From Pseudochryseolinea flava (GTDB lineage: Bacteria > Bacteroidota > Bacteroidia > Cytophagales > Cyclobacteriaceae): a stretch of 64,000 bases of DNA. This document shows, one piece after another, positions 17,245-25,622 of this stretch. Location: assembly GCF_003286915.1 (NCBI RefSeq), contig NZ_QMFY01000003.1:186001-250000 (forward strand), written 5' to 3'. Position 1 is the first letter of the stretch; every line of letters starts with the position of its first letter. The notes beneath the pieces are model-generated. The model was not told the origin of the DNA and searched no databases. It saw only the letters and a program-made list of their open reading frames with translations. The translations under genes were made by a program, and so were the position numbers.

Positions 17245-18264
17245 ATGAATCATCCGAATAAACCAAGGATAGGCATTACCCTAGGAGATCCAAACGGAGT
17301 AGGTCCTGAAGTCGTTATTAAAACGCTTGCCGACAATCGTATATTGAACTTGATCACGCCTGTGATCTATGGATCAGCGAAAGCGATTTCATTCTACAAG
17401 AAGCAGCTTAACATCGAAGAATTCAATTACACGCAGGTACGCACCAAGGGGCAACTGGCGGCAAAGAGTGTGAACGTCGTGAATTGCTGGGAGGAAAATA
17501 TGGAGATCACGCCGGGTAAAGCGTCACGCGACGCCGGAAAAGCTGCCCTTATTGCACTCAAACAAGCCAGTACAGATTTAAAAGAAGGATTGCTCGACGC
17601 ACTGGTAACAGCACCGATCGATAAGCAAACTATCCATAGTGACGAGTTCCCTTTCAAAGGACACACTGAGTTCTTAACTGATTTCTTTGGTGAAAAAGAC
17701 AGCTTGATGTTTATGGTTAGCGACAAACTTCGCGTTGCGCTAGTGACAGAACATATTGCCGTAAAAGATATCGCCGGTACGATCACGAAAGAGAAGATAG
17801 AATCGAAGTTAAAGTTGATGGAGCATTCGCTTCGGAAAGACTTTGGCGTTGTTAAACCACGCATCGCTATTCTTGGATTAAATCCGCATGCTGGCGACAA
17901 CGGATTACTCGGCACCGAGGAGGAACAGATCATTAAGCCTTTGATTGCCGAGCAGAAAAACAAAGGCAAGCTCGTTTATGGTCCTTTTCCGGCAGATGGA
18001 TTTTTTGGTACAGGTAGTTATGCAAAATACGATGGCGTGCTCGCCATGTATCACGATCAGGGGCTCGTACCGTTCAAAGCAATTGCTTTCGAAAACGGCG
18101 TTAATTTTACAGCTGGTCTTCCGATCGTTAGAACATCACCGGATCATGGCACTGGCTATGGCTTAGCTGGGAAAAATCAGGCTGACGAGACCTCGACACG
18201 GGAGGCCGTTTACAGGGCAATGGAGATTTTCCGCTACCGGACCGAACAGTCTACAGAAAAATAA
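17245..18264 (+). CDS. pdxA: 4-hydroxythreonine-4-phosphate dehydrogenase
   Basis: Oxidises 4-phosphohydroxy-L-threonine on the DXP-dependent route to pyridoxal phosphate. The 339-residue protein begins RIGITLGDPNGVGPEV, has the metal-binding histidines in FKGHTEFL and AMYHDQGLVPFK, and ends with VRTSPDHGTGYGLAG. Length and motifs are complete. The partner gene pdxJ is not in the window. It is divergent from rsmA with a repeat element in the spacer, and is followed after 105 bases by a TerB-like gene with its own -7 box. Confidence 0.95.
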   Translation: MNHPNKPRIGITLGDPNGVGPEVVIKTLADNRILNLITPVIYGSAKAISFYKKQLNIEEFNYTQVRTKGQLAAKSVNVVNCWEENMEITPGKASRDAGKAALIALKQASTDLKEGLLDALVTAPIDKQTIHSDEFPFKGHTEFLTDFFGEKDSLMFMVSDKLRVALVTEHIAVKDIAGTITKEKIESKLKLMEHSLRKDFGVVKPRIAILGLNPHAGDNGLLGTEEEQIIKPLIAEQKNKGKLVYGPFPADGFFGTGSYAKYDGVLAMYHDQGLVPFKAIAFENGVNFTAGLPIVRTSPDHGTGYGLAGKNQADETSTREAVYRAMEIFRYRTEQSTEK

Positions 18265-18328
18265 CCTTCGTTAAGGAGGTCAATTCTGCCGTTCAACCCG
18301 AGTTCTGGCTGAGAAAATGTTTAATCAT

Positions 18329-18336
18329 TATATTTG
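18329..18336 (+). promoter_or_regulatory. -7 box (TATATTTG) before the TerB-like gene
   Basis: TAnnTTTG match 33 bases before the ATG at 18370; no clear -33 element. Confidence 0.4.
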
Positions 18337-18369
18337 CCATTCTTTTCCCTTTTTCAAGCAACGGTTGCA

Positions 18370-18756
18370 ATGGATATTGTTACGAAGAAACAACTGAATA
18401 TACTTATACAGTTAGCGGAGGCAGATAAGCACTTTGCCAAGATCGAGAGAGAGCTCATTTTCAAAATTGCGCGCGAACGGAAATTTCCAGAAGCTGATGT
18501 GATGGAGTTAATCCGAAACCCAGAGCCAATCGACTCGTTGGGTGCATTGTCGGCAGACCAGAAATTTGACTACTTGATGTCAACCATGGAATTGGTGTTT
18601 ATCGACCAAAATGTATTCGAGAGTGAAATCATCTTTAGCAAGAACATTGCGATCAAGTTGGGCTTTAAGAAGAGCGTAATTGACTATTTCATAGAAAATT
18701 ACGAGAAAAAATCCCGCGCCGAAATCCGTGAAATTGTCCTCAAAGAGTTTGTTTAA
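18370..18756 (+). CDS. TerB-like all-helical protein
   Basis: From ATG 18370 the product is 128 residues, almost entirely helical, with the order AEADKHFAKIERELI, then LMSTMELVFIDQNVFESEI, then FSKNIAIKLGFKK. This two-times repeated acidic helix pattern is that of the TerB/DjlA-type tellurite resistance fold, where acidic residues may bind metal. Function in Bacteroidetes is not known. It is a single gene between pdxA and the DUF177 block. Confidence 0.65.
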   Translation: MDIVTKKQLNILIQLAEADKHFAKIERELIFKIARERKFPEADVMELIRNPEPIDSLGALSADQKFDYLMSTMELVFIDQNVFESEIIFSKNIAIKLGFKKSVIDYFIENYEKKSRAEIREIVLKEFV

Positions 18757-18856
18757 AGGGCATTAGAGCCTTATTTCAATCGACTAACCTAACAGATGAT
18801 AGTGTTCTCACGGGCAAATTCTGCGCTGATCAGGTGCAAAATCTCATTAATTATCA

Positions 18857-18864
18857 TAAATTTG
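18857..18864 (+). promoter_or_regulatory. -7 box (TAAATTTG) of the DUF177-rpmF block
   Basis: TAnnTTTG match 43 bases before the DUF177 start. No good -33 TTG is visible. Confidence 0.45.
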
Positions 18865-18907
18865 CCGACTAATTTTAAAACGCCTCGATTCGGGGCATTT
18901 TGATATT

Positions 18908-19432
18908 GTGGGGGCTTACGGTGTAAATATCATCGCACTGGCGAACAAAGAACATCAGTTCGAATTCGAATTGGAAGAGAAGTTTTTTCGTCAGTTTGGG
19001 TCTGAAGTACTTTCGAAAGGAAGCTTTGTGGCCAATGTTATACTCGACAAGCATGAAACGTTCATTGAAGCTGATTTTGATATTAAGGGCACCGCACATT
19101 TAACGTGCGACCGCAGTTTGGAAGAATTCGAGCATCCGGTTGAAGATCGCCATAAGGTGGTTTTTAAGTTTGGAGATGTAGACCAAGAGTTAAGCGACGA
19201 GATTGTCATGATCAATCGCGATACGGCGGTGTTGGAGTTAGGACAATACATGTATGAATTTATTGTGCTGGCGCTGCCCATGAAGAGATTACATCCAAAA
19301 TTTCAACAGGAAAGTGAAGATGAGGATGAGCACGAGGAAGGCAAGATTGTTTACACCTCGGAAGATCCGAATCAAGAAAAGAAAGAAGAAGAAATAGATC
19401 CTCGTTGGAATATTTTGAAAAAATTAAAATAA
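18908..19432 (+). CDS. YceD/DUF177 protein
   Basis: Small cytoplasmic protein that almost always precedes rpmF; E. coli YceD is linked to 23S rRNA accumulation in published genetic work on plants and bacteria, but the mechanism is unclear. The 174-residue product has the conserved HQFEFELEEKFF start, the HLTCDRSLEEFEHPV block (a CxRC variant with one Cys) and an acidic tail ending in DPRWNILKKLK. The start is GTG at 18908; no ATG lies before the first conserved block. rpmF follows after 13 bases. Confidence 0.85.
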   Translation: MGAYGVNIIALANKEHQFEFELEEKFFRQFGSEVLSKGSFVANVILDKHETFIEADFDIKGTAHLTCDRSLEEFEHPVEDRHKVVFKFGDVDQELSDEIVMINRDTAVLELGQYMYEFIVLALPMKRLHPKFQQESEDEDEHEEGKIVYTSEDPNQEKKEEEIDPRWNILKKLK

Positions 19433-19445
19433 ACTGTTTTAGACT

Positions 19446-19637
19446 ATGCCAAATCCGAAGCGAAAAACCTCGAAAACCCGGAGAGATAAAAGAAGAACAC
19501 ACTATAAGGCTTCTGCCAAACAATTAACTGTGTGTCCAACAACCGGAGAACATCACTTGCCACACCGCGCTTTCTGGCACGAAGGCAAACTTTACTTCAA
19601 TGGTAAAGTTGTGATGGAAAAAGAAGTTCTGGCTTAA
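19446..19637 (+). CDS. rpmF: 50S ribosomal protein L32
   Basis: Structural protein of the large ribosomal subunit. The 63-residue product has the standard N-terminus [20 protein letters not shown] and a later [14 protein letters not shown]. Only one cysteine of the zinc-binding set (Cys, position 31) remains, so it is the zinc-independent form. It lies 13 bases behind the DUF177 gene, the usual order. Confidence 0.96.
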   Translation: MPNPKRKTSKTRRDKRRTHYKASAKQLTVCPTTGEHHLPHRAFWHEGKLYFNGKVVMEKEVLA

Positions 19638-19641
19638 TTGC

Positions 19642-19836
19642 ATGCTAAACATCATTCCTGGATATTTTCAGTTCGCACTGAACATGACTTTCGCAGCCAT
19701 GACCAGAATGATAGCACCAAAGAAAGCACGCCTCTGTAACGGAGGAATGAATTTTCAATCAATGCTCGATGTTAAGTCGGGCTTTTTCTTTTTAAAGGTA
19801 GCCGTAAAAAAGGTTCAACCCTATAATCTTGTATGA
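19642..19836 (+). CDS. Doubtful small ORF in the place usually held by plsX
   Basis: Sixty-four codons from ATG 19642, four bases after rpmF and overlapping the fabH start by four bases, which is operon-like spacing. The peptide is hydrophobic at the N-terminus and basic later, without a recognised family. In many bacteria plsX stands here; the peptide shows no PlsX motif, so it is not an obvious remnant. A GGAGG upstream of an internal ATG at 19746 is also seen. It may be untranslated leader for fabH. Confidence 0.25.
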   Translation: MLNIIPGYFQFALNMTFAAMTRMIAPKKARLCNGGMNFQSMLDVKSGFFFLKVAVKKVQPYNLV

Positions 19837-20831
19837 CGCAAATTAGAGCAGCTATTACCGGCGTTGGCGGATATGTTCCGGACTATGTTCTCACCAATCA
19901 AGAATTGGAGACCATGGTCGAAACCAGCGATGAGTGGATTACCTCGCGAACCGGTATCAAAGAAAGACGAATTCTGAAAGGCGAAAATCAAGGCGTGTCT
20001 GTTCTCGGTATTGCTGCCGTAAAAGACATGCTGGCAAAAACTAAAACAGATCCTAAAGAAATTGATCTTTTGATCTTCGCTACGGTAACAGCCGACATGA
20101 CGTTTCCGGCTACTGCCAACATCGTAGCCACAGCAGTGGGCGCTACCAATGCTTTTAGCTTCGACATGGCCGCAGCATGTTCAGGTTTTATTTATGCCCT
20201 TGCAACAGGCGCGAGCTTCGTACAATCGGGTATGTATAAAAAAGTGGTCGTAATCGGTGGCGATAAAATGTCTGCTATCATGGACTACACCGACAGAACC
20301 ACCTGCATCATTTTTGGTGATGGTGCCGGATGCGTGCTCCTTGAACCAACAACTGAAAATGTTGGCGTGATTGACTCGGTGTTGAAAAGTGATGGCGCGG
20401 GTGAGCAGTATCTACACATGAAAGCAGGCGGAAGTCGTTTCCCTGCATCTCATGAATCGATTGACAAGCGCATGCACTTTGTGTACCAAGAGGGTTCTGC
20501 AGTATTCAAGTTTGCCGTTACAAATATGGCCGATGTTGCAGGACAAATTGCACAGCGAAACAACCTCAACGCCGATAACATTTCATGGCTCGTACCGCAC
20601 CAAGCGAATAAGCGCATCATCGATGCTACTGCGCAACGTGTTGGTATCACTGAAAACAAAGTGATGATGAATATCGAGCGTTATGGAAATACTACGGCCG
20701 GCACAATTCCCCTCCTACTCTGGGATTACGAAAAGCAACTCAAGAAAGGCGACAACCTTTTACTTGCCGCTTTCGGTGGCGGTTTCACCTGGGGAGCGAT
20801 GTACATCAAATGGGCATACGACAGCAAGTAG
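19833..20831 (+). CDS. fabH: 3-oxoacyl-ACP synthase III
   Basis: Condenses acetyl-CoA (or branched acyl-CoA) with malonyl-ACP to start fatty acid synthesis. The 332-residue protein has the thiolase-fold catalytic triad: Cys116 in DMAAACSGF, His256 in VPHQANKRI and Asn286 in [10 protein letters not shown]. It is part of the run rpmF-fabH-efp-accB-accC. A repeat hairpin lies between its stop codon and efp. Confidence 0.96.
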   Translation: MTQIRAAITGVGGYVPDYVLTNQELETMVETSDEWITSRTGIKERRILKGENQGVSVLGIAAVKDMLAKTKTDPKEIDLLIFATVTADMTFPATANIVATAVGATNAFSFDMAAACSGFIYALATGASFVQSGMYKKVVVIGGDKMSAIMDYTDRTTCIIFGDGAGCVLLEPTTENVGVIDSVLKSDGAGEQYLHMKAGGSRFPASHESIDKRMHFVYQEGSAVFKFAVTNMADVAGQIAQRNNLNADNISWLVPHQANKRIIDATAQRVGITENKVMMNIERYGNTTAGTIPLLLWDYEKQLKKGDNLLLAAFGGGFTWGAMYIKWAYDSK

Positions 20832-20832
20832 C

Positions 20833-20910
20833 GTTGAGTTCACGGTTGAGCAGATCACAGTTCACAGTAAATGCTTTTACCGTCATCCGTGAACAGTCAA
20901 ACAGTGAACC
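20833..20910. repeat. Solo inverted word-repeat element between fabH and efp
   Basis: The left arm contains GTTCACGG and CAGTTCACAG; the right arm, 20880-20910, contains CCGTCATCCGTGAAC and CAGTGAACC. The right arm matches 29 of 31 bases of the right arm of the gene-carrying element at 24039-24069, so this looks like the same element without the gene. It begins two bases after the fabH stop codon. Confidence 0.7.
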
Positions 20911-20963
20911 TCGGCAGACTTGCATTTAAAATATTGATTTGTAACTTAATGACTTGATTTTAT

Positions 20964-21530
20964 ATGGCAACAGTATCTGATCTCAGTAAAGGAAACTACG
21001 TTCGCTACAACGGAGAGATAGCGCAGGTAGAAGAAATTCAGCACCGGACACCGGGTAACCTTCGTGCATTTTACCAAATCAAAATGCGTAACGTACGCAA
21101 TGGTAAAGTAGCCGAGAACCGTTTCCGTCCAGGTGAAGAAATCGAGATCCTTCGTGTTGAGACAAAAGAATACCAGTACCTGTATTCTGATGGCGACAGT
21201 CTAGTGGTAATGGATAATGAGACTTTCGATCAAGTCTATGTTGACAAAAAACTCTTGGGAGAGTCTGTTAACTACATCAAAGAAGGTGTAACGTTATTGA
21301 TCGCTTTCGAAAATGGTAATAATCCTATCACTGCCGATCCTCCGAACAACGTAGTGATGGAAGTTCAGTATACTGAGCCCGGCTTAGCAGGCGATACTGC
21401 TACACGTACATTAAAACCAGCAACACTTGAGAATGGTGCTGAAGTTCGTGTTCCACTTTTCGTAAACACTGGTGACAAAATTAAAATCGATGCACGTACA
21501 GGTGAATACATCGAACGTGCAAAAGAATAA
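20964..21530 (+). CDS. efp: Elongation factor P
   Basis: Binds ribosomes stalled at polyproline stretches and helps peptide bond formation. The 188-residue protein has the three-domain EF-P length, the domain I loop FRPGEEIEILRVETKE further on, and the N-terminal modification loop where E. coli has Lys34: here EIQHRTPGNLRAFYQ, with Arg in or near the tip (HRTPGNLR). An Arg at the tip would imply rhamnosylation by EarP rather than lysylation, but that needs an alignment. It precedes accB by eight bases. Confidence 0.94.
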   Translation: MATVSDLSKGNYVRYNGEIAQVEEIQHRTPGNLRAFYQIKMRNVRNGKVAENRFRPGEEIEILRVETKEYQYLYSDGDSLVVMDNETFDQVYVDKKLLGESVNYIKEGVTLLIAFENGNNPITADPPNNVVMEVQYTEPGLAGDTATRTLKPATLENGAEVRVPLFVNTGDKIKIDARTGEYIERAKE

Positions 21531-21538
21531 ACTGAATC

Positions 21539-22120
21539 ATGAGTAAAACACGCCCATCCAAATCTGTAGTGAAGAAGGAAGCAAAACCTTCAAAGGAGTT
21601 TAATGATTCCGGATCAACTAACCCATCTGAAATGAAAACATCAGAAATCAGAGACCTTATCGATTTTATCTCGAAGTCTGGACTGAATGAGGTAAACATC
21701 GAAACAAAAGAGCTTAAACTTTCCGTGAAGCGTGAACCGGATCAGAAAGTATTTAAATCAACACCCGTAGTTGCACCGGTAGCAACGCAAGCGATTGCCG
21801 CACAACCTGTAGCCGCTACCCAAAATGCACCAGCTGCTAAAGTTGAAAAAGCTGCCGCTGAAGTTTCTTCAGGTAAAAAGACTGTAGAAATTAAGTCACC
21901 AATGATCGGAACGTTCTACCGCTCTTCTAATCCGGATACGCCTCCGTTCGTATCTGTTGGCGATAAAATTTCTAAAGGACAAACTGTGTGTATCATCGAA
22001 GCGATGAAGTTGTTCAACGAGATCGAATCAGAATTCTCTGGAACAATCGTAAAAGCACCAGTTGAAAATGCAACGCCTGTGGAGTACGATCAAGTGCTCT
22101 TCGTGGTAGAACTTGACTAA
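21539..22120 (+). CDS. accB: Biotin carboxyl carrier protein of acetyl-CoA carboxylase
   Basis: Carries the biotin that shuttles carboxylate between AccC and the carboxyltransferase in the first step of fatty acid synthesis. The 193-residue product has an N-terminal helical region, an Ala/Pro/Gln-rich flexible linker (~residues 75-115), and the biotinyl domain with [11 protein letters not shown], whose Lys in AMK takes the biotin. It is 82 bases upstream of accC, and a strong hairpin lies between them. Confidence 0.95.
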   Translation: MSKTRPSKSVVKKEAKPSKEFNDSGSTNPSEMKTSEIRDLIDFISKSGLNEVNIETKELKLSVKREPDQKVFKSTPVVAPVATQAIAAQPVAATQNAPAAKVEKAAAEVSSGKKTVEIKSPMIGTFYRSSNPDTPPFVSVGDKISKGQTVCIIEAMKLFNEIESEFSGTIVKAPVENATPVEYDQVLFVVELD

Positions 22121-22138
22121 GACTTTTTAATCTTCATA

Positions 22139-22181
22139 AACCTTCCGACTACAGCATACGCTCACATCGGAAGGTTCAGTT
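22139..22181 (+). terminator. Hairpin with T tract between accB and accC
   Basis: A perfect ten-base stem AACCTTCCGA/TCGGAAGGTT with an 18-base loop is followed by CAGTTTTTC. It looks like an intrinsic terminator or attenuator inside the accBC unit and would lower accC relative to accB. Confidence 0.65.
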
Positions 22182-22202
22182 TTTCTGATTTAAACGAATA
22201 CT

Positions 22203-23552
22203 ATGTTTAAAAAAATATTGATTGCTAACCGCGGTGAAATCGCCTTGCGTGTTATCCGTACCTGCAAAGAGATGGATATCAAAACTGTCGCGGTATACTC
22301 GACAGCCGATCGCGAAAGTCTTCACGTACGTTTCGCTGACGAAGCAGTATGTATTGGCGATGCCCCTAGCAAAGATTCTTATCTCAATATTCCGCGCATT
22401 ATTTCAGCAGCAGAAATCACAAACGCGGATGCCATCCATCCTGGCTATGGCTTCCTTTCTGAACGCGCTGAATTTTCTGCTATCTGTCACGAATACGGTA
22501 TTAAATTCATCGGCCCTACACCTGCCATGATCAACGCTATGGGCGATAAGTCCACAGCAAAGGATACCATGAAAAAAGCGGGTGTACCGACCATTCCCGG
22601 TTCTGATGGTTTGCTCGACTCTATTGAGCAAGGATTAGAGCTCGCCAGAGAGATTGGTTACCCTGTAATTGTGAAAGCTACTGCCGGTGGTGGTGGAAAA
22701 GGTATGCGCATCATCAACGAAGAAGGCGAATTCAAAAAAGCTTGGGATGATGCTAAACGCGAAGCTGGTGCATCTTTCGGAAACGACGGATTGTATCTTG
22801 AGAAATTTGTAGAAGAGCCACGTCACATTGAAATACAAGTGATGGGTGATCAATACGGCAAAGTATGCCATCTTTCCGAACGTGATTGCTCAGTACAACG
22901 TCGCCACCAGAAGTTGGTAGAAGAAACACCATCTCCGATCGTAAGCCAAGAGCTTCGAGAGAAAATGGGTGAAGCTGCTATCAAAGGTGCTAAGGCAATC
23001 AACTACGAAGGTGCAGGAACGATCGAGTTCCTTGTCGATAAACACGGCAAGTTCTATTTCATGGAAATGAATACGCGTATCCAAGTAGAGCACCCTATCA
23101 CGGAAGAAGTAACAGACTACGATTTGATCAAAGAACAAATCAAAGTTGCTGCCGGTGTACCGATTTCTGGAACAAACTATTTCCCAAATCTCTACGCGAT
23201 GGAGTGTCGTATTAACGCCGAGGATCCTGCGAACGGCTTCCGTCCTTCACCAGGAAAAATCCTCAACCTTCATTTACCAGGTGGTCACGGCGTACGTGTC
23301 GACAGCCACGTCTATGCAGGTTATACAATTCCACCAAACTACGATTCAATGATCGCTAAGCTTATTGTGAGCGGTCAATCTCGCGAAGAAGTTATTACGC
23401 GGATGAAACGTGCTTTAAGTGAGTTTGTAATCGAAGGTGTGAAGACCACAATTCCTTTCCACTTGAAGTTGATGGACAACGCCATCTTCCGCTCTGGAAA
23501 ATTCACGACGAAATTCCTCGAGACATCATTTGATTTTTCGCAGTTGAAATAA
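22203..23552 (+). CDS. accC: Biotin carboxylase subunit of acetyl-CoA carboxylase
   Basis: ATP-dependent carboxylation of biotin on AccB. The 449-residue length and order are standard: [19 protein letters not shown] at the N-terminus, ATP-grasp glycine loop [13 protein letters not shown], the metal and active-site block ATP-binding [21 protein letters not shown], and RINAEDP later. The TAA is followed immediately by the arm of the four-helix-bundle element. Confidence 0.97.
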   Translation: MFKKILIANRGEIALRVIRTCKEMDIKTVAVYSTADRESLHVRFADEAVCIGDAPSKDSYLNIPRIISAAEITNADAIHPGYGFLSERAEFSAICHEYGIKFIGPTPAMINAMGDKSTAKDTMKKAGVPTIPGSDGLLDSIEQGLELAREIGYPVIVKATAGGGGKGMRIINEEGEFKKAWDDAKREAGASFGNDGLYLEKFVEEPRHIEIQVMGDQYGKVCHLSERDCSVQRRHQKLVEETPSPIVSQELREKMGEAAIKGAKAINYEGAGTIEFLVDKHGKFYFMEMNTRIQVEHPITEEVTDYDLIKEQIKVAAGVPISGTNYFPNLYAMECRINAEDPANGFRPSPGKILNLHLPGGHGVRVDSHVYAGYTIPPNYDSMIAKLIVSGQSREEVITRMKRALSEFVIEGVKTTIPFHLKLMDNAIFRSGKFTTKFLETSFDFSQLK

Positions 23553-24075
23553 GTTCACGGTTCACGGTTCACCGTTCACAGCAAAAGTGCGGATGGTGTA
23601 TCGTGAACCTATCTCAAGCTTTTCCTCAGTGATTGAATCTTGATAATCATTGTTTCCACCTGCTGATAAAAGAGACTGAATACATTTTCGTCTATGAAAC
23701 CCTTCGTCCGCGCCAGGTAAAGACATCCAATCACTTCAATTCCAGACCTTACAGCATACCCCAAAAATCTCCCGAATTCAACTTTGGTTTGGCCTGTAGA
23801 ACCTTCTGCGATATTCAAACTAACTGAATCGCTTGCTCGCCTGATCTGCGAGGTTAATCCATAAATTTCTTCCTTGGGAAATCCCTTTGTTAAATCGTAA
23901 ATACTTCCGGAATTATTAACCGAAAGCTTCCAGACTTCAAGTCTTTCGAAATTGAATGCCATAAAACAAATTGGTTTAAACTTTAACACAACGTTTTTGA
24001 TATACACAACAGGGCGCTAACACCCCACAATTTTTCATCCGTCATCCGTGAACCGTCAAACCGTGAACCGTGAAC
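23553..24075. mobile_element. Four-helix-bundle gene flanked by word-repeat inverted arms (element 1)
   Basis: The ends GTTCACGGTTCACGGTT (23553-23569) and AACCGTGAACCGTGAAC (24059-24075) are perfect 17-base inverted repeats; both arms continue with degenerate copies of GTTCAC or GTGAAC. Between them lies a single S23/IVP-type gene on the minus strand. The left end starts at the first base after the accC stop codon; the right end is four bases from the DUF3109 stop codon. The structure resembles a 23S rRNA intervening sequence, in which an ORF lies within a stem. No transposase is present. Confidence 0.5.
23609..23962 (-). CDS. Four-helix bundle protein, S23/IVP family
   Basis: A 117-residue protein (from ATG 23962; the frame opens further upstream). 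The opening LEVWKLSVNNSGSIYDL, then FPKEEIYGLTSQIRRASDS and NIAEGS, is the signature of the family first described as proteins encoded in 23S rRNA intervening sequences (TIGR02436). Avd, the accessory protein of diversity-generating retroelements, belongs to the same fold. Such proteins form pentameric barrels and bind nucleic acid; the general function is unsettled. It lies alone between inverted arms, opposite in strand to accC. A related copy is at 54775-55128. Confidence 0.9.
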   Translation of the reverse strand: MAFNFERLEVWKLSVNNSGSIYDLTKGFPKEEIYGLTSQIRRASDSVSLNIAEGSTGQTKVEFGRFLGYAVRSGIEVIGCLYLARTKGFIDENVFSLFYQQVETMIIKIQSLRKSLR

Positions 24076-24079
24076 AAAC

Positions 24080-24670
24080 TCAACGTTTCGTCTTCTTCTC
24101 CTTCGGCGGCATCGACTCAATCGTACTCACCAATTCGCCGTACCACGCTTCGCCATATTTTCTGATCAGCGGATCCTTTAGGAATTTATAAACAGGCACT
24201 TGAAGTTCTTTACCCAACGCACAGGCTGGTGAACAAATGTGCCACTTGTGGTAATTGAGTGCTTCAAAATTTTTCTTCGATGTAACCCGAATTGGATACA
24301 AATGACATGAGATCGGCTTCTTCCAGGAAATCTTTCCATCGAGGTATGCTTGTTCGATCCCACACTTCAAAACGTTTTGTTTGTCGTAAATCGCATACGC
24401 ACACTCACGACCATCTATAATTGGCGTACAAAGTTCTCCATCATCGTCGGTAGTATGCTTGCCTTGTTTTTCAATGGCGGCAATACCTTCTTTCGTGAGA
24501 TACGGTTTGACAGTAGGATAGATTTCTTCCAAGATGGCGAGTTCGCTTTCTTCGAGGGGCGCGCCAAAGTCGCCTTCTACACAGCAAGCACCCTTACATT
24601 TCTCAAGGTTGCAAACAAACTCTTTGTCTTTGATGTCGTCAGAGACAAGAACCTCTCCTACTTTGATCAT
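24080..24670 (-). CDS. DUF3109 family Cys-rich protein
   Basis: A 196-residue cytoplasmic protein typical of Bacteroidetes. It has [19 protein letters not shown] near residue 20, followed by CTP, ECAY, CGIEQ, CHLYP and [10 protein letters not shown], about ten cysteines in all. This suggests a metal or Fe-S site similar to YkgJ-type CxxxCxxCC proteins, but no activity is known. It has its own -7 box just upstream and its stop codon is next to the arm of element 1. Transcription runs towards accC. Confidence 0.88.
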   Translation of the reverse strand: MIKVGEVLVSDDIKDKEFVCNLEKCKGACCVEGDFGAPLEESELAILEEIYPTVKPYLTKEGIAAIEKQGKHTTDDDGELCTPIIDGRECAYAIYDKQNVLKCGIEQAYLDGKISWKKPISCHLYPIRVTSKKNFEALNYHKWHICSPACALGKELQVPVYKFLKDPLIRKYGEAWYGELVSTIESMPPKEKKTKR

Positions 24671-24685
24671 GGATTATTATTTTTT

Positions 24686-24693
24686 CAAAGGTA
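24686..24693 (-). promoter_or_regulatory. -7 box (TACCTTTG) of the DUF3109 gene
   Basis: TAnnTTTG match on the minus strand 16 bases before the ATG. A TTTG lies only 14 bases further up, shorter than the usual spacing. The box lies in the short gap (24671-24696) just 3 bases after the TcmP stop codon. Confidence 0.45.
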
Positions 24694-24696
24694 CGA

Positions 24697-25524
24697 TTAA
24701 AAAAGCTCAAACTGCGCGAATTCGCTTCCCTGCACTTCTTGCTGTACTGCCTTCGCAGAAATTTGCGCAGAGAAGAATCCCATGCTGTACGCAGGTAGCT
24801 CCATCCACTGCGATTTTATTTTTTGGGCAGAAATGGCGCTGTTCATGCCCATTACCAACATGTTATTTTCATATATCTGAACCAGCTGCTGATAAAAATT
24901 TCCGTTGTTTTCTACGGATGACAGTTTGTTCGCCCCAGATACGCCCACATACCTTTGCAACTTATCGCGACCTTCCGTCTGATAGAAAGCATGATTCATA
25001 CGAACATTGAGTGGAAAAGTGAACGGCATCAATAGATTCCATCCCGCACGACCGAACTTCTCGATTGTCGAAAATGGAATATCAATTGAACATGGATCAA
25101 TCAAGCAAAACACAGCTGCTTTTCTGCGCGGTTTTCCCTGCGGAACTATATCTGTAAATTTCGCGGGAAGCGTTTCAATCGGTTGATCAAATACGGTGAC
25201 GGGGTGACGCGGAAAAAACTTGCTGACCCGAGCCTTTAGCGCCTTTACTTGCTCCTGATCGTGCTCGCAAAAAATGTAACGCGTAATCGGCAATCCCGAC
25301 AGCAACGCTTGAAAAGATGAGCCTGGAAAGATCTCTTTCTGGTGGCCCACAGTATATAATCCGTTTCCGGAGAAAAGGTCGATAAAAATAATTTCATCAG
25401 CACGGCCGGCGACCTGACCGACAAACGCCTCAAGGTAACGCGTGTTCGCTTGAACCTTTACTTTAAACCAAGGTTCAGACGCTGTGACTGTCAACTCATC
25501 GGAGAAATTATATTGAACTTGCAA
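24697..25524 (-). CDS. Three-Cys-motif partner protein TcmP-like
   Basis: A 275-residue protein with the TcmP order: EPWFKVKVQANTRYLEAFVG, then the Rossmann-like IFIDLFSGNGLY, FCEHDQEQVKALKAR and FCLIDPCSIDIPFSTI. TcmP proteins are predicted SAM-dependent methyltransferase-like enzymes usually paired with a small three-Cys zinc protein, often in phage-defence or mobile contexts. No three-Cys partner is next to it here. The start is TTG at 25524, since a TAA is in frame just upstream. It is divergent from the uvrD gene. Confidence 0.8.
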   Translation of the reverse strand: MQVQYNFSDELTVTASEPWFKVKVQANTRYLEAFVGQVAGRADEIIFIDLFSGNGLYTVGHQKEIFPGSSFQALLSGLPITRYIFCEHDQEQVKALKARVSKFFPRHPVTVFDQPIETLPAKFTDIVPQGKPRRKAAVFCLIDPCSIDIPFSTIEKFGRAGWNLLMPFTFPLNVRMNHAFYQTEGRDKLQRYVGVSGANKLSSVENNGNFYQQLVQIYENNMLVMGMNSAISAQKIKSQWMELPAYSMGFFSAQISAKAVQQEVQGSEFAQFELF

Positions 25525-25557
25525 GGCTTATTACGGGTTCAGTAGGAGATAATTTTT

Positions 25558-25565
25558 CAAAAGTA
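25558..25565 (-). promoter_or_regulatory. -7 box (TACTTTTG) of the TcmP gene
   Basis: TAnnTTTG match on the minus strand 33 bases before the TTG start. Confidence 0.45.
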
Positions 25566-25622
25566 ATCAAGGTAAAATTCCTTTGAAAGGATATACGCCT
25601 TAATGTTAATTTGCGCCCTGAT

